Part shown: positions 47,160 to 59,700 of the stretch, one piece after another | How positions within the stretch are numbered: position 1 is the stretch's first letter | How the letters are laid out: each line of letters starts with the position of its first letter | NCBI RefSeq assembly: GCF_907164915.1 | Contig: NW_025919311.1 | Coordinates: forward strand, 55,484 to 119,483 | DNA from: Impatiens glandulifera | Taxonomy: Eukaryota; Streptophyta; Magnoliopsida; Ericales; Balsaminaceae | DNA: 64,000 nt | Direction of reading: 5' to 3' | Translations under genes and position numbers: made by a program | Notes under the pieces: model-generated | What the model was told of the DNA's origin: nothing | What the model saw: the letters and a program-made list of their open reading frames with translations, nothing else | Databases searched by the model: none

Positions 47160-48153
47160 CTTCTTGAAGCGAATGTGTGAAGCTGAGTAAAGTTAAAGTT
47201 GTTCGACCATTGTCCTTGGGCTTCTAATTATGGTTGAAGTGCACCAACGGTCGAATATTCTTTGTGGACACGTGGCATGTGTGTGTTGGACGGTCGTCTA
47301 TAGTACGAGAGTATAGAAGACTCTGAGTATTTTGATTATGGTCGTACCGAACAGGTAGTGTGCCGAATATCCTCTAATCTTGTCTTGTACTAGGAATGCA
47401 ATTGAGAGATATTCACGTACGTGGTATTCATTCATTTGATAGAATCGGTTGGCTTGTCAGAATACTGAAGACATGAACAACAGACAGCTGAGTGAACGTG
47501 GTTAGACGGATGTTTCCTTCAGACGAATGCTAAATCAAGGCATCAGACGTTTTTCTTTAGACCGCGTCTAAAGGAGTTAGACGTAGTCTAACTACGTTTC
47601 CCTTTAGACCGCGTCTAAAGGAGTTAGGCGTTCTCGTCTAACTACGTTTCCCTTTAGACCGCGTCTAACTACGTTTCCCTTTAGACTGTGTCTAAAGGAG
47701 TTAGACTTCTTCGTCTAACTACATTTCCCTTTAGACCGCGTCAAATGAGTTAAACTTCCTTGTCTAACTACGTTTCCTTCTAAATCGCGTCTAAAGGAGT
47801 TAGACATCCTCTTCTAATTACGTTTCCCTTTAGACCGCATCTAAATGAGTTAGACTTCCTCATCTAACTACGTTTCCATTTAGACCGCGTCTAAAGGGGT
47901 TAGACAACATTGTCTAACTACGTAAGACGTCTATGAATGCCTACTTCAAACCGCGTCTGAAGTAGCAAAGTCTTTTAAATTTGTGCATGCACAAAACAAA
48001 TAGACAGCTTAGTCACATTTGTTTTCAATATGACGTAAAGCTCTTCAGCTTTGCTTGATCATAACTAAGTTTAACATAAATCATCAAATTAATGTCAGTA
48101 TTGAATAAACTTATTTCTTTAGTTTATTTTAGTCAATTTGATTTGACTCAACA
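47160..48153 (-). repeat. 5' LTR of the minus-strand copia element, truncated
   Basis: Matches the left LTR from its position of about 41990 onward, so about 450 bp of its inner end is missing. Contains the GTTAGAC array at 47540-47935 and the outer end TGACTCAACA. Confidence 0.85.
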
Positions 48154-48490
48154 TAATTATAAATATATTTAAAATGATTAATAATTTATCATTTTTAAAA
48201 ATACATAATTAAATTTATTATTTAATAATAAAAAAATTTTAAAAAAAAATGATTATTTTTTTAAATATCGAACATCAAATTATTTAATAATAAAAACTGA
48301 AAATAGTAGTACGTTGTAAATATAGAATATTGAATAATCTAATATTATCGTTATTTTATAGTTTTATAGCTACCAAACTTTTCCCTTCTTTCTTTACTTA
48401 TATAAAATTACTAGTGTACAAATTTTATAAATATTAATATATATTAAAAATGATTAATAATTTATAATTTTTAAAAATACATAATTAAAT
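48154..48490. repeat. AT-rich tandem repeat, segment 5
   Basis: Two repeat cores at about 48205 and 48475 continue the array broken at 41536. Confidence 0.65.
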
Positions 48491-50440
48491 TTATTATTAT
48501 AATCCCCAGAAAAATCCTCTTTCAGAAATATTGTTTTTAAATATTTTTAAATGATCTCTTACAGATTTTGATATTAATGAGAAATAAATAATTTAGGGTT
48601 CAATTTTAAATAATTTGGGATTTTCAATAATCAAATTACAATTTGATTTTTTAGAAATCTGTTGTTAAAATTATTTATTTTGAAACAGATTCGCCAATTG
48701 ATTTTTTGAAAATCAATAAAAATGGCATACGTGTACAAACGTATTGGCCATAGTTTCTTTTAATTCGTAGTTTAGTGATTCTCGGGAAAGGGCTTTCGTG
48801 CTTCATCCTCTATACCCGTTATAAAAACTGTCTCTACTTATAAATTTGCCTTTTTAAAATTGGTTGTATAACGTTTTATTTTTATCGATCATTCTTTTGG
48901 TCTTAAGCATGCAAAAGGTTTGTGCGTCATTTAAAGAATGTAAGAACAATTATTTAAATGCTAGTACCTATTGTTGATGATAACTTACGGATAAAAATAC
49001 CTTAAGAATATTAAGCATTTAAAGGCATTAGGGTTTAAACATAAAAATCTCAAACATGCCTTTATCAAAATATTTTTTTGTGGAAAAATCTCAAAAATAT
49101 TTTGAAATCATTTTCTAATTTTTTGGAATTTGTAGAAAATGGTTTGAGGTTCCAAAATTATAAAAATAATTTTAGATTTTGAAAATGAGAACCAAACAGG
49201 CTTATATGACCGATGTACTAGGCTTGGGTTCGTTTACATCGGTTAGGGATCGGGACCCTTAGTCCAACCCATCGGTCTGGGCTAAGAAGCCTCACTCGAG
49301 TTGTTAAGGACTCACAGTCCTTGGTTGGGACTCTCGTCCGGGGAGTAAAAACTCTTCGGTCCTAGCAACCGATCCTCAAGAATATCAAAATTGCAGGTGT
49401 TGTAATTTTATGGAGGCTTAGATTCTTCGATCCAAGGGCCTTCACAAAGCTCCCGTGAATATTTATAACATCACCCCAAGGTATCAATCGACATGGGTGA
49501 TGATCAATTTGTTCAAAATAGTTTGTAGCCAAAAATTGGGTTTTTGGTTTTAAAGTTGTTTTGAAATATAAGGTGTTAGCCAATAACTTCCTTATACTCC
49601 ATATACTTGATTGATACCAAAACAAGAACACTAGCAATTCGTTTGGACCAATTCAATAACTCAGAATTTTCAATTATTTAAATTTTTTTGATTATGATCA
49701 AACATGATCAGGATAGATCAAACATAATCCAAGTAGTTTTCCAACATCATTAAAAACATGTTAGGATGATTTATGGGCAGTTGTTCTTGAAGATTAGCCC
49801 AAAAATAACAAACCCAATTTTTTATTTTCAAAATTCAAATTTTGCTTTTTCTATTTAAGGTTGATTGATTGATTGATTCTAACCTAAACAAAAAGCTTGG
49901 AAATGGTTTTATAATCGATTTCCAATCCTAAAATTCAACAACTAGACAACATACAAGCTTATGAAAACTGAAATATAAAAATTTCAAATTCAAACTGAAA
50001 TTATGAATTAAAGAATGATTAGAAACATACCAAGGATTGGAAAACACTCATTAGACCTTAAGTAAGATTTTTGGATGCCTTGATCCAAGCTTTAGAGCCT
50101 TATACAGAATTTTCAAAAAATCAAAAGCTTTTAGCTTTAATGGCAAATTTCCAAATTTCTTTGATTTGAGGCTTGAGAAGTTATCTCTTGGTTTCAAATG
50201 TGTTCAGGGAGGATATTTATAGCCTACCTGAGTCGATGGAGACTTCAAGTGGATCGAATCAGCCAAAAGCTATTAATGACGTTTTAGTTATTCTTCATCC
50301 CACTTTCCGGAATAAAATTTGATTGTGCCTAATTGTGTAGGATAAATAATAACCGAAGCAGGGTGATTATTTCACCTTGAATCGGCTAGAAAGATTGATT
50401 AACGAGAAAGTTCCATCTTTGAAAAATCAATGATAGACCT
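48490..50440 (-). repeat. Dispersed LTR-like family, copy B
   Basis: Inverted relative to copy A. Read on the minus strand it carries the TTGATTTTTCAAAGATG start, the AGGTGAAATAATCACC stretch, a TATA region (GGCTATAAATATCC near 50220), GAGCTTTGTGAAGG and a GGTCCTAGCAACCGATC-type GC-rich part. It ends in a GGATTTTTCTGGGGATTA run at about 48500. No coding sequence. Confidence 0.5.
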
Positions 50441-50509
50441 GTATCTCAATTCTCTCCTTCTAAAATCTCGTCTCTATTTCTCCTCATCTTCTAAAACCCT
50501 AAATCTGAA

Positions 50510-53310
50510 ATGGCTTCTTTTGACCAAAACACAATGCAAGTGAATTCTGATTCAATACTCCATGGGGATGCCGAAGATGGTAGAAATGTTCAAAACCCTA
50601 TAAGCTTTCGATCTGAGGAAGTTTCTCAAGGGTCTGTTCACCATTCACGAACAAGAGGTACGTGATTTCTTCGCAACTACGAGGATGGTCGACAACGTTG
50701 TCCAAGTAATGGTGAAAGGCACGGAGATCTCCATTTCTGAAGAAGTTTTTTCCCAGTTCTTCGAGCTTCCGACAGAGGGGCTGACGGCGTTCGGCATTTT
50801 TCCGGCCGAAACTCTCTCTAAGATGCAAAGAGTCTTCTTAGATGTCTCTTTCCCTGTTGAGATTCACAGGAAGAAGAAGTTCCTAAAGCCGGAGTTTTTT
50901 CTTCTCAATGACCTAATTTCAAAATCTCTCCAGACGAAGTTAGGATCCGTCGATGCGTATAGCCAGGAAAGATTTGAATTAATGGTGGTTATAACCAGGG
51001 GAATAACCATAAACTAGTCGACTATCATGTTCAATACCCTGGTGGCTATGTTCATGTTGTCGAAGAAGCAACACACCAATTGTGTCATACAACACAACAG
51101 GATGTTAGAACATCTCTAGGTGAATGTGGGAAATGGAGTGAACATCCACATCAATAGAGTTATGACCAATCGGATGGTCTGTAACTACTATCCGGGATGA
51201 AAGGGATCAAGGACATCAGCTTTGGATGCGAGCGAAGAGACGGAAGTTGGTAATTCAGGAGTCGGATGCGAGCTCCAACAGTTAGAAATGTGTCTCTACT
51301 AGAGAGACTGATGAGATTGCCTCCAAGTGAAAGAAGGGAATAATGGAGGAATCTCCCGCTGCTGAGATATCTCCTTGGATAGTTTCTTAAACTACTCTAG
51401 CCGTAGTGCCTGCTGAAGTCCCTACTGTGGGACTAGTTGAAACACTAGCTACAATGGAAGCTGGTATTATTGATGAACGACCTGCAGGCGACGTTGTTGT
51501 CACCCCTACTATAGAGTCTGCTATTATGCCTGCTGACCAGGTTGCTGAAACTCCAGTTGTTCGGACAACTGCTGGCCCTGATGCAGCTCAATCAAAAGCA
51601 GCAACTCTGAAAGCTATTTTCCTATTTCAGGCGTATCTTTAGTGGCAATTGCAAGAAATGTGCAAGTTGTGAGAGGAATTGTTTTCAAAGAACCTGTCCC
51701 TGATGTTGAACAGTCTGCCGAAGTTACATGAAAGGGAAAAGACCCTATGGTCTATGTCCCTGAGCCTCTATCAATTGTGAAGCAAACCATTGATTTCATC
51801 ATGGAGGAGGTTGAGACGACTACTTCAAAGAGGCTCATACTCTTAGAAAAATAGAGCAACATAAGGATCAACAAAAGATTCAGTCAGTTCCTCAATGGTG
51901 CCGATCTGAGTCAACAATTCAAGGCGCTGATTTGTTTGGAGAAATCAGCCCTGACTTGGACTTGCACCATGAATGTTCTAGAAGCTCTCAAGAGGAGAGA
52001 GATAGTTACGGTTTTCGTTAGAGGAGGTGACCTGTTACCGATCATTATCCAAAGATTTGCTAACTACGATTATCTGGAGAGGACAACATGGTTGGATGCC
52101 AGGGTCAACATCAGACTGCCTAGACTCCTTTATCTCAACTTCCTTATCATTCTTACTTGGCACGGAGTCCTCCAATAATGCTGAACAACAAAGGAGGAAG
52201 TCTTGGGTTGTGCTGAACAGTTCAGATGCCGAAGAAAAATTGTTCTTCATTAAGAAGTTGTAATTCCCTTCTGCTCTTCAGCAGCTCTCCATGGTGGAAG
52301 AACAGCTACCTCTCCAAGTTGCTGGGCAAAAGCAGCTTCCTTTTCTGCTGAGCATCAGGTATCTGAAACTGCTGAGCATCATCCATCTCCTGCTCATGGG
52401 AATGAGCACTCCTCTGAAAGGCTTTTCGCCCCTACTTCAGAGAAGGAGCGATCTGAAGTTGTTGAGAAATATTCCTCTCTTGCTCCTGAGAAGGAATTGT
52501 CTTAGGGTACTGTGTTGATATCTTTGAATTTTGAGTCGGAACCTAGTCTGGCTACCGAGAAGACTCCTTCTGCATCCAAGTAGCAATCCCTCCCGGCTGC
52601 ATCCAAACACTCTGAAGAAGTGACTGGATTTCTGAGAGACCTTTGTGTAGAAATTCAAGGGGTCAACGGCGAGTCTCAAGCGCTTGTTCAAGTGCCCACT
52701 CCTTGAGTCTCTTATTCCACCAAAGATCTAGAGATGTCTGACATTGAGTTAAGTATTCAAGTCTCCCTCTTCGCATCCTTCAAGTCGGTTCCCATCTGGA
52801 ATCGTCGGCTCCTTCTTCTTTAGAGGATTCATCTTGGGGAACTATGGATCTCCGTCATTTCATCCAAGATACAATTGCGCCTCTTCAATAGAGCATCACA
52901 ACTATCTTTGGTGAATTGGAGTCTCTAAAGGAGTAGTCTGCCACCACTTAAAAGCAACGGCCTCGGTAGTTTTAGTGTAAGATGATATCCATAGACAAGT
53001 TTCGAGGAGTTCTCTTGAGGTGACGATCATCAAGGAGGCAATGATTAGGCTCAAATCCATTCTACTCAAACCCGCCTTCGACCATCACGGGGATCTCTTT
53101 GTAAAAATTAATACTCTCGACTTTTAGCTTGTCGAAGTAACAAACCACCTCAAGAATGCAGCGGACAAACAAATAGAAGATGTTGATACTGTTAAAAAAG
53201 GCAAAACCAGTCGAGGTGGAAGATCAGGTAGGGGAAGCCTGGACGAGGAGGAAGGGGAGGCTGGGGAAGCCTCCTCCTTTAAAGGGAAAGCGAAGAGGAA
53301 GTAAGTTGAA
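50510..53310 (+). pseudogene. Retroelement extra ORF (relative of 43190-44230)
   Basis: An AAAACCCTAAA motif precedes ATG 50510 (MASFDQNTMQVNSDS). After a frame change come EVRDFFATTRMVDNVVQVMV, SEEVFSQFFELPTEG and KKKFLKPEFFLLNDLI. This is followed by a long region of Ser/Glu/Pro-rich low-complexity frames and a basic end (PLKGKRRGSK type in shifted frames). It lies directly upstream of a polypurine tract and LTR. Many stops occur after 51017. The first domain looks globular, but I do not recognise its family. Confidence 0.5.
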
Positions 53311-53429
53311 GGATCAAACTTAAAAGGGGGATATATTTCATTTGTACATTTTGTTCATATGTAAATATATAATTTATCTTTAATTCTCTGCTCTTAACTT
53401 AGTTTTAACATCATCAAAAATGGGGAAAT

Positions 53430-54809
53430 TGTTAGATTAAGTTACATAAAGAAAAATGGGGAATTAATTAAAAGGAAATAATTAATTAAGTTAAATTAAG
53501 ACAAACGATTTAATTGATTAAAATAAACTTAGGATAATAAAATTAAGTTTAATCAATCGACATAGTTTAGATGGTGCGTTATTAAATGAATAAAACTAAG
53601 CTATGCAATTGTTTCATGCGCATGCATAGCTCAAGAGGCGCTGTTAGTAGAGCTGGAGAGAAATTGGCAGCAGGCTTACCAATAATAGAGTTGGTTTCAG
53701 CACGCTGGCTTCAACAGATGTGTTGAAGAAGCGCGAGTAGACGCTTTGCTTCAGCAGCAATCTAAAGAAGTGCGAGCAGACGCCTTGCTTCAGAAGTACT
53801 CTGAAGAAATGCGAGCAGACGTCTTTCTTTAGTAGTAGTTTGATGAACCGCTGGAAGCAGCCTTACTTCAGTAGCCGTCTGAAGAAGTGCTAGCAGCAAC
53901 TTTGCTTCAGCAACAGTTTGAAGAGCAGTGAACAGCAGCGTTCGCTATTAGCAGACTTCCCAGTCAACTTAATACAACTGCCACTTACAACCATTAGAAA
54001 GCTGACACGTATCCAAGAAGTATATTTGACCGTTGCTATATTTTGAATATAAAAAACAGCAGAGTACAATGGCAAATACTCCCGATCAATTCACAATCTC
54101 TGAATACCTGGATTCACGGTACGACGAATCCTCCTAGTCAATTCACAATCCCTGAATACCTGGAGTCTTGATACGGCGAATCCTTCCAGTCAATTCACAT
54201 ATCCAAGAATCATATTTGATCGTTGGTACGCTTCAATATAAAAGAGTAGCAGAGTACAACGGTGAACAAGTTAGTCAATCAACAAGTTAATAGTTAGAAC
54301 AATATTCTGCAATTTTTCATTCTTTTACTCTCTCTCTCTCGATATTAAGCATACAAGTTATAAGTAGAGAAATAATTTACGGTATTACTTGTGAGTATTA
54401 TTAGTATTGTAAGTTGAATAAAGGTTGTATGTTCAACAGAGTGAGTTAGCTAAGAGTTCAGAACAGGCAGTTGTTAAGACCAGAGTTCTGACTAGGTTTG
54501 TAGACGCTATACAAATCAAAGTCTTCTAATGGAATCTTTTTATAAACAGAAGAAGAGGTGACGTAGGAGTTTTATCTCCGAACATCCATAAAATTTTGTG
54601 TCATTTCATTACTACTTCTCACAGTCTTGCATCTACCGTTTCAAATCTAGCAAGCATTTTCGCACTTGAAAATGTTCAAGAGCTTGCAACGATTTGTTGA
54701 AGAATAGAAATAGATTTTAAGTCCCTGACATGATTAAAATCGAATTGAAAGTCAAAATTAGTTCAATAATATTCAATCCCCCCTTCTATTGTTGAAGTCG
54801 ATCCTAACA
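53430..54809 (+). repeat. 3' LTR of the truncated element
   Basis: 1,380 bp, from TGTTAGATTAAG to GATCCTAACA. It has a tandem repeat of about 57 bp at 53690-53930 (GAAGTGCGAGCAGACGC, then TTGCTTCAGCAG) and a partial duplication at 54000-54260, each copy holding a GAATATAAAA-type TATA region. Confidence 0.75.
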
Positions 54810-54889
54810 GACGATATTGGTTGGAGCTTACCAATCTACATAGGCGGTGTCTCTCTAGTGGTCGTTCTTATCGATCGCCCATCTATGAC

Positions 54890-55633
54890 TAGGGATGACA
54901 ATGGGTACACTACCCTCCGGGTAGTGAAGTACTCATTCCCAAACCCGGTTTTTATTTTATTACCCATCTCCGACCCTACACTCGACGGATATATCTATTT
55001 ATATCCCCATCCCCGATTCGTTGGATACCCCATTACTCAATTAAAATATGAATTTTTATTTATTATTTTATAAATATAATAAATACTACATATTAAAAAC
55101 ACATATAAAAATATTACTTACTTGTATAGCTATATTATAGAAGTTAAACAATACATACATAAACTTCAACAAAAAATTAGAGAGAAGTTCAACAAAAATT
55201 AGAGAAAATGTTGAAACAAAAAAAAGATGAAAAGATGTTAATCTTGAAAATAAGAAGTGATTAGAGGGGGAAAATATTTTGTTATTAAATAAATGAAACA
55301 TTAAGAGTCATGGGGAATATATAAATTAATTCAATGATGGCATAGTGGAGTGGAGCGTTGGTATAACTAATTAAATAATATATTTAATGTAAATTTTTAA
55401 TGATGAGATTGATGTGAAATTTGAAGTCATTTTAATTTTTAATAAATATATATAATATTTTGGGTATCGGGTTTGGGTTTTGCACATTCCCCATCCCGAC
55501 CCTAAACTAAATCGGGTAATCATTTTCACTCCCCATTCTCAATCCCGACCCCGATTTAAAATATACTCGAACCCGAACCCGATCATCGGGTACCCACGAG
55601 TATCGGATATACGGGTACTCATTGTCATCCATA
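54890..55633. mobile_element. hAT-like non-autonomous element
   Basis: TAGGGATGACAATGGGTAC at the left is matched by GGGTACTCATTGTCATCCATA at the right in inverted form, with two or three differences. Flanks TCTATGAC (54882-54889) and TCTCTAAC (55634-55641) agree at six of eight positions, consistent with an aged 8-bp duplication. Its ends are rich in CCCGACCC-type motifs in opposing orientations. No transposase frame is present. Confidence 0.6.
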
Positions 55634-55652
55634 TCTCTAACATAAGTTTAAA

Positions 55653-55776
55653 GATGCAAAAATTAAGGTCACGAGCTAGCAAGTCTGGAAAATCTCATCA
55701 TCATGCCAATGATTCCGATGAGTCGCTCTCTGAGATAGATCTAGAACTCTGTTATAGCTTCCAGCATAATAAACAG
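55653..55776 (+). CDS. Possible first exon of an unrecognised gene
   Basis: An ATG opens a charged frame, MQKLRSRASKSGKSHHHAND, then acidic SDESLSEIDLELCY, ending at a plausible donor (AACAG/GTCTCT). The segment is less AT-rich than its surroundings. No downstream exon was recognised, and the hAT-like element lies 20 bases upstream. It may be a real gene fragment or chance. Confidence 0.25.
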
Positions 55777-56590
55777 GTCTCTCTTTCACTCGCTTTATCT
55801 CTTTCTACATTATTAATGAATTTGTTACGACAATATGTTGATTTAAGATATTAATTTTTGTTAGACAGTATGAAAATGACAAAATTCTGATTACATCACT
55901 TTCCTCATTCAATAACTGCTGCAATTTGTTTCTATTTTAGTCACTATTACACTTTTGCAAAAGTCGACATAGTTATATATTCATCAATTATAGTTTTCAT
56001 TGTTGGTTTTATTTGCTTTTCTAAATGTTGAAGAATAATAGATCTAATTTTCATCCTTAAGAGTAATAATTGTACCAAAAGTAGTTTAGAAGATATGGGA
56101 AAATATCAATGTCATCGGCTCCTGCTCTAGAAATTCAACTTCAAAGAAACAAATGAAGCTTGACCTTCATTAGAGTATAGCTTAAAGGAAGACCATCCTA
56201 AGACAAATTCTCGAACTAAAAAGTAACCTGTAACTGGATTAACAAGCTAAGGGAAGGATGAGAGAGGGAAAAGATAGAATCAACAAAGCTTTAAGAAGAA
56301 GAACTAAGGACTAGCCATGTATTATTTAAGGGAGAGAGTTATGAATTACAACAAAATAGTATATCTTGTAAAATAATTGTTAGATTCTTCTAGTAGAGAT
56401 TTCTATATAAAGTTGCCTACGACTAGATCCCTTGTGTCCATGAATTGTTGACTCCATATACCTGTGCCACTAGGTCATAACAAAGAAAGGAATTTGTATT
56501 GGATAAACTCTTGGTGTTGTAAACTGATTTTACTTTCCTTAGGTTCTATAGTCAAGGATTGTCCTCTATTACATCATGCACAACAAATAT
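55777..56590. other. Intergenic sequence
   Basis: I see no supported gene or repeat. Confidence 0.4.
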
Positions 56591-56594
56591 GATT

Positions 56595-58345
56595 ATAGAA
56601 GTATAACCCCCAAAAAAACCTTTGTGAAGGTTCCGTGAAAAGCTCGAGGATCGATAAATTAAACCTCGGTTTATGTGTCATAAATTTTCTTTTAAAAAAA
56701 ACATTATTTTTAAAAAAGATTTCATTGATTTCAAACAACTTTTGTAATTAACTAAAAACATTTAATTTTGGGATTTAATTTTAAATAATCAGAAAAGTAT
56801 TAGAATTTGATAATAAATTCCAAAGGGAGCCTTAGTCAAAATATTTGTTTGGAAAATAACTCGAAAATATTCTGAAATCATTTTCTGACTTCTCGGGATT
56901 ATTTGAAAATGGATTGAGATTCCAAAATTACAAAAATAATTTTGAATTTTTAAAAGTGGAACCAAATAAGCCTTAGGACTAGATTTATAGGGCTTGGGTA
57001 TGTTTTTAACCGGTCTAGGACCAAATGGGCTCGGTCTAGACCAAGGGTACTTTGAATCGGGGCTTGGGATACTTAGTTAGAGGACTGAAGGGTTCGGCCA
57101 TAGGGTTCGGGAAGCTCGGTCCTGAACTCAGATTGGTCGGTCCTATGTTTGGGATTCTCGATCCCAGATCTAGATTTCTCAGTCGTGGGTCTTGGGAGGT
57201 TCGGTACCAAGTTAGACCTCTCGGTCCTATGTGAAAACTCCTAAGACGATTAGGGATCATAACTCCTAATATTAAACTTGATCAATCAATCCCTAAGACG
57301 ATTGATTTTTTATAACGATTTCTAGGACAAGATTTGGGATCTTTTGAATTATGCCATCTCGTGGCATAATTCTTGTCCAACAGCTTCGAAATGATGTTTA
57401 CAACTAAACACGACCAAAATAAGAACATCAAGTGAGCTTTGTAACAAATTATAAAACTGAAATTTAAACTTTTTATTTCAAAATTTTTAGTTCGATCAAA
57501 CATGATCGGGATACATATTTTATGATTTAAAAATCATCCTAACATTTTTCGAACATGTTAGGCAACTGTTTGAATTAAAATTGAAGCTTAAAAGCTCAAA
57601 AACATGTATTTCAAATTTTCTAGATTTTTAAAATAATTTTGGATTTTTTTGATTGAGGTTAAATTGATGAAATCTCTTTCGACAAAAAACTTGGATATCA
57701 TCTCAGGATTGATTTCGACATTAGAAAACATGAAATTGAACCTTAAATAAGATCAACCTAGTCGAACATCAAAATTTTCAATTTTGAATCCTAACTTGAA
57801 TTACAGCAGGTTTGGAAACTTACTAGTGATTGGAGAACGCTCCAATGAACTTTACGAAGCTTTCCAAAGCTCTAGATTGAAGTTTAGAACACCGGAGCAG
57901 TTTCTTTAAAAACCATTTGATGAAGCTTTTTTAACATCTTCAAGTAGGCTATAATTAGTGGATTATGTTCAATAATTGAATGAAGAACACCTAGGGATTA
58001 TTTATACTAAAACTATATTGGTTTCGAAGTTGAATTCATATTGAATTTAGCTTCTGAAACTCTTCTTCTTCGTTTATGTTTTTTCCTCGTCAGCCTAGTT
58101 CTATGGTAGCTTTTGACTTCAATCCTTAGGGATAATGATGGCGAGGAAGAGATGTGCACGTTGGTGAAGTTTGGAGGGATAAGGATGAAAGATGGCGAAG
58201 ATAGAGTTTTTGGAAGGATCGCCGACATCGATCGTATTTTTTCGGTGTTCCCATGTCTCAGCAAAGAAAGAGAACAAAACGGCGTCATTTTGTTTAAATA
58301 AACGCTTCTTGGCGTTCCGTCTTGCATTCGGGCGTCTAGGTTAAC
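56595..58345 (-). repeat. Dispersed LTR-like family, copy C
   Basis: Same orientation as copy B. Shares the AACCCCCAAAAAAACC edge, the GGGCTTGGGT and CGGTCTAGGACC GC-rich block (56990-57240), the GATCAAACATGATCGGG stretch (57493-57509) and a GGCGTCATTTTG motif (58282-58293). Internal parts differ from copies A and B. Confidence 0.5.
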
Positions 58346-58349
58346 AGGG

Positions 58350-59255
58350 TTGAAAGGATCAGTGTTACCAATAGAGACTAGGGTCTAACTATTCTTAACA
58401 GCTTATACATTTTAGTTCGATTTTAACTCTGTTAGAAGTTAAAATTTGTTTCTATTCTTCGCATATCCTTCGAACTCTTGAAACGGATTCAAGTGTGGAA
58501 GTGTTCGGCGGATTTAAAGTTTTGAACAATCTGAAGAAAGAGGCAAAAAGTAAAGAGCACAAGGAGTTGTTTATGAATATTCTGAGCAAATCCTCATATG
58601 TCACCCCTTCTTCCACAACCGAAAGATATCCACTAAATACTCTTAATCGAATACAACTCACTGATCTAGCTAACTCTTTGTTGAACAAAATAACATTTGT
58701 TCAACTTACAATACTAATGCTTTTTCATATAAAAGACAGTATATAACTACAATGTATTCACAGTTAGATAGTAAGTGAGATATTTTATTTCGGAAACTTT
58801 CTTGAATCGAATGAATGAAGTAGTTGTTCGGTCGTTGTCCTTTGGCTTCCATATATACTTGAAATATACCAACGGTCGAATCCTTATTTTGGACACATGC
58901 CCTCTTTTCGTTGGATGTACTATCTATGAGTTACTGGGTAGTACAACATGAATATATATTCTTGAGATCGTGGTAGTACAATAGGAATATATTCTTGAGA
59001 TTGTGGTAGTACAGTGTAGTATAGACAATTTGAATAACAGCATATGTGGGGTTGTTTATTTGTTGAGCTCTGATGCCAACTGTCTAAAGGACCATCTGCT
59101 TTGCTTAGATGCCATCTTCTCAGCTTAGACGACCATATGTTCATCTGATCATCTTAGACGTTCATCTGCTCAAGTTAGACGCCCTCATCTAACTTTTCTT
59201 AGACGCGTTAGACGCCCTCGTCTAACTCCGCGCTGACTTTGAGATGTTGTTTTAA
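58350..59255 (-). repeat. Fragment of the GTCTAAC-type copia LTR
   Basis: Begins GGATCAGTGTTACCAATAGA, closely matching the left end of 41537-43077, and stays alignable through the CAAGTGTGGAA and ACAACTCACTGATCTAGC stretches. It ends in short GTCTAAC repeats at 59095-59240. No partner LTR or coding part is adjacent. Confidence 0.7.
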
Positions 59256-59700
59256 ATTAATAAAACACTAATTATTAATTTTGTACCTGGTGAGATTCAA
59301 ACTCAGGTCATCCGTGTGACAGACAAGTATACTTACCACTACACTACTTAAAATATTGATATATAAATATATATATTTATATATTTGATATGATTAACAA
59401 TTATTGAACTTAGTTTTATCTATTTAAAATAACTTAACAAACGTGATTTTAATGATTAATAAAAAAAAATTAATAAAAAATGGATAAAATTATGTTCAAT
59501 AATTGTTAGTCATATCAAATATATGAATATATATTTAGATATCAAAATCTCAAGTGGTGTAGTGGTAAATACACATGTTTATCATACAGATACAGGTGAC
59601 TTGGGTTCGAGTCTCATTAAATGTAGAATTAATAATTGGATTTTTGTTAATTTGCAGGCACAGCTCAAAGTCAACGCGTAGTTAGACGTGGTAGTCTAAT
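59210..59700. repeat. Large palindrome with tRNA-like box A/B sequences
   Basis: Two arms of about 230 bp meet near 59455. The left arm GTCTAACTCCGCGCTGACTT reappears reversed at the right end. Inside each arm lies a tRNA-like segment: GTGGTGTAGTGGTAAATAC (box A-like, 59551 on) and GGGTTCGAGTCTC (box B-like, about 59602). The left arm holds the inverted copy. The arms differ at scattered positions, so the duplication is not very recent. Confidence 0.75.

Larger units (their letters stand above)
41537..48153 (-). mobile_element. Copia element, minus strand, internally deleted
   Basis: TAATT flanks both ends (41532-41536 and 48154-48158). Read on the minus strand, the order is truncated 5' LTR (47160-48153), gag remnant, protease, integrase, a join to the end of RNase H, an extra ORF region, polypurine tract (AAAAAAGGGGGAAAT, 43079-43093) and complete 3' LTR (41537-43077). 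Most reverse transcriptase and the primer-binding site are missing. Confidence 0.88.
50510..54809 (+). mobile_element. 5'-truncated copia-like element
   Basis: Only the extra ORF, a polypurine tract (AAAAATGGGGAAAT, about 53416-53429) and the 3' LTR remain. Gag and pol are absent; their place is taken by copy B of the dispersed LTR-like family. LTR layout and the extra ORF relate it to the element at 41537-48153, but it is a different subfamily. Confidence 0.65.

Noticed and set aside
57036..57260. Overlapping Gly/Pro/Leu-rich ORFs of about 60-75 residues
   Set aside because: They lie in the GC-rich minisatellite part of copy C and have no counterpart frame in copies A or B.
59540..59640. 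A functional tRNA gene
   Set aside because: A and B box-like sequences are present, but no acceptor stem or cloverleaf can be formed, and the segment lies in a palindromic repeat.
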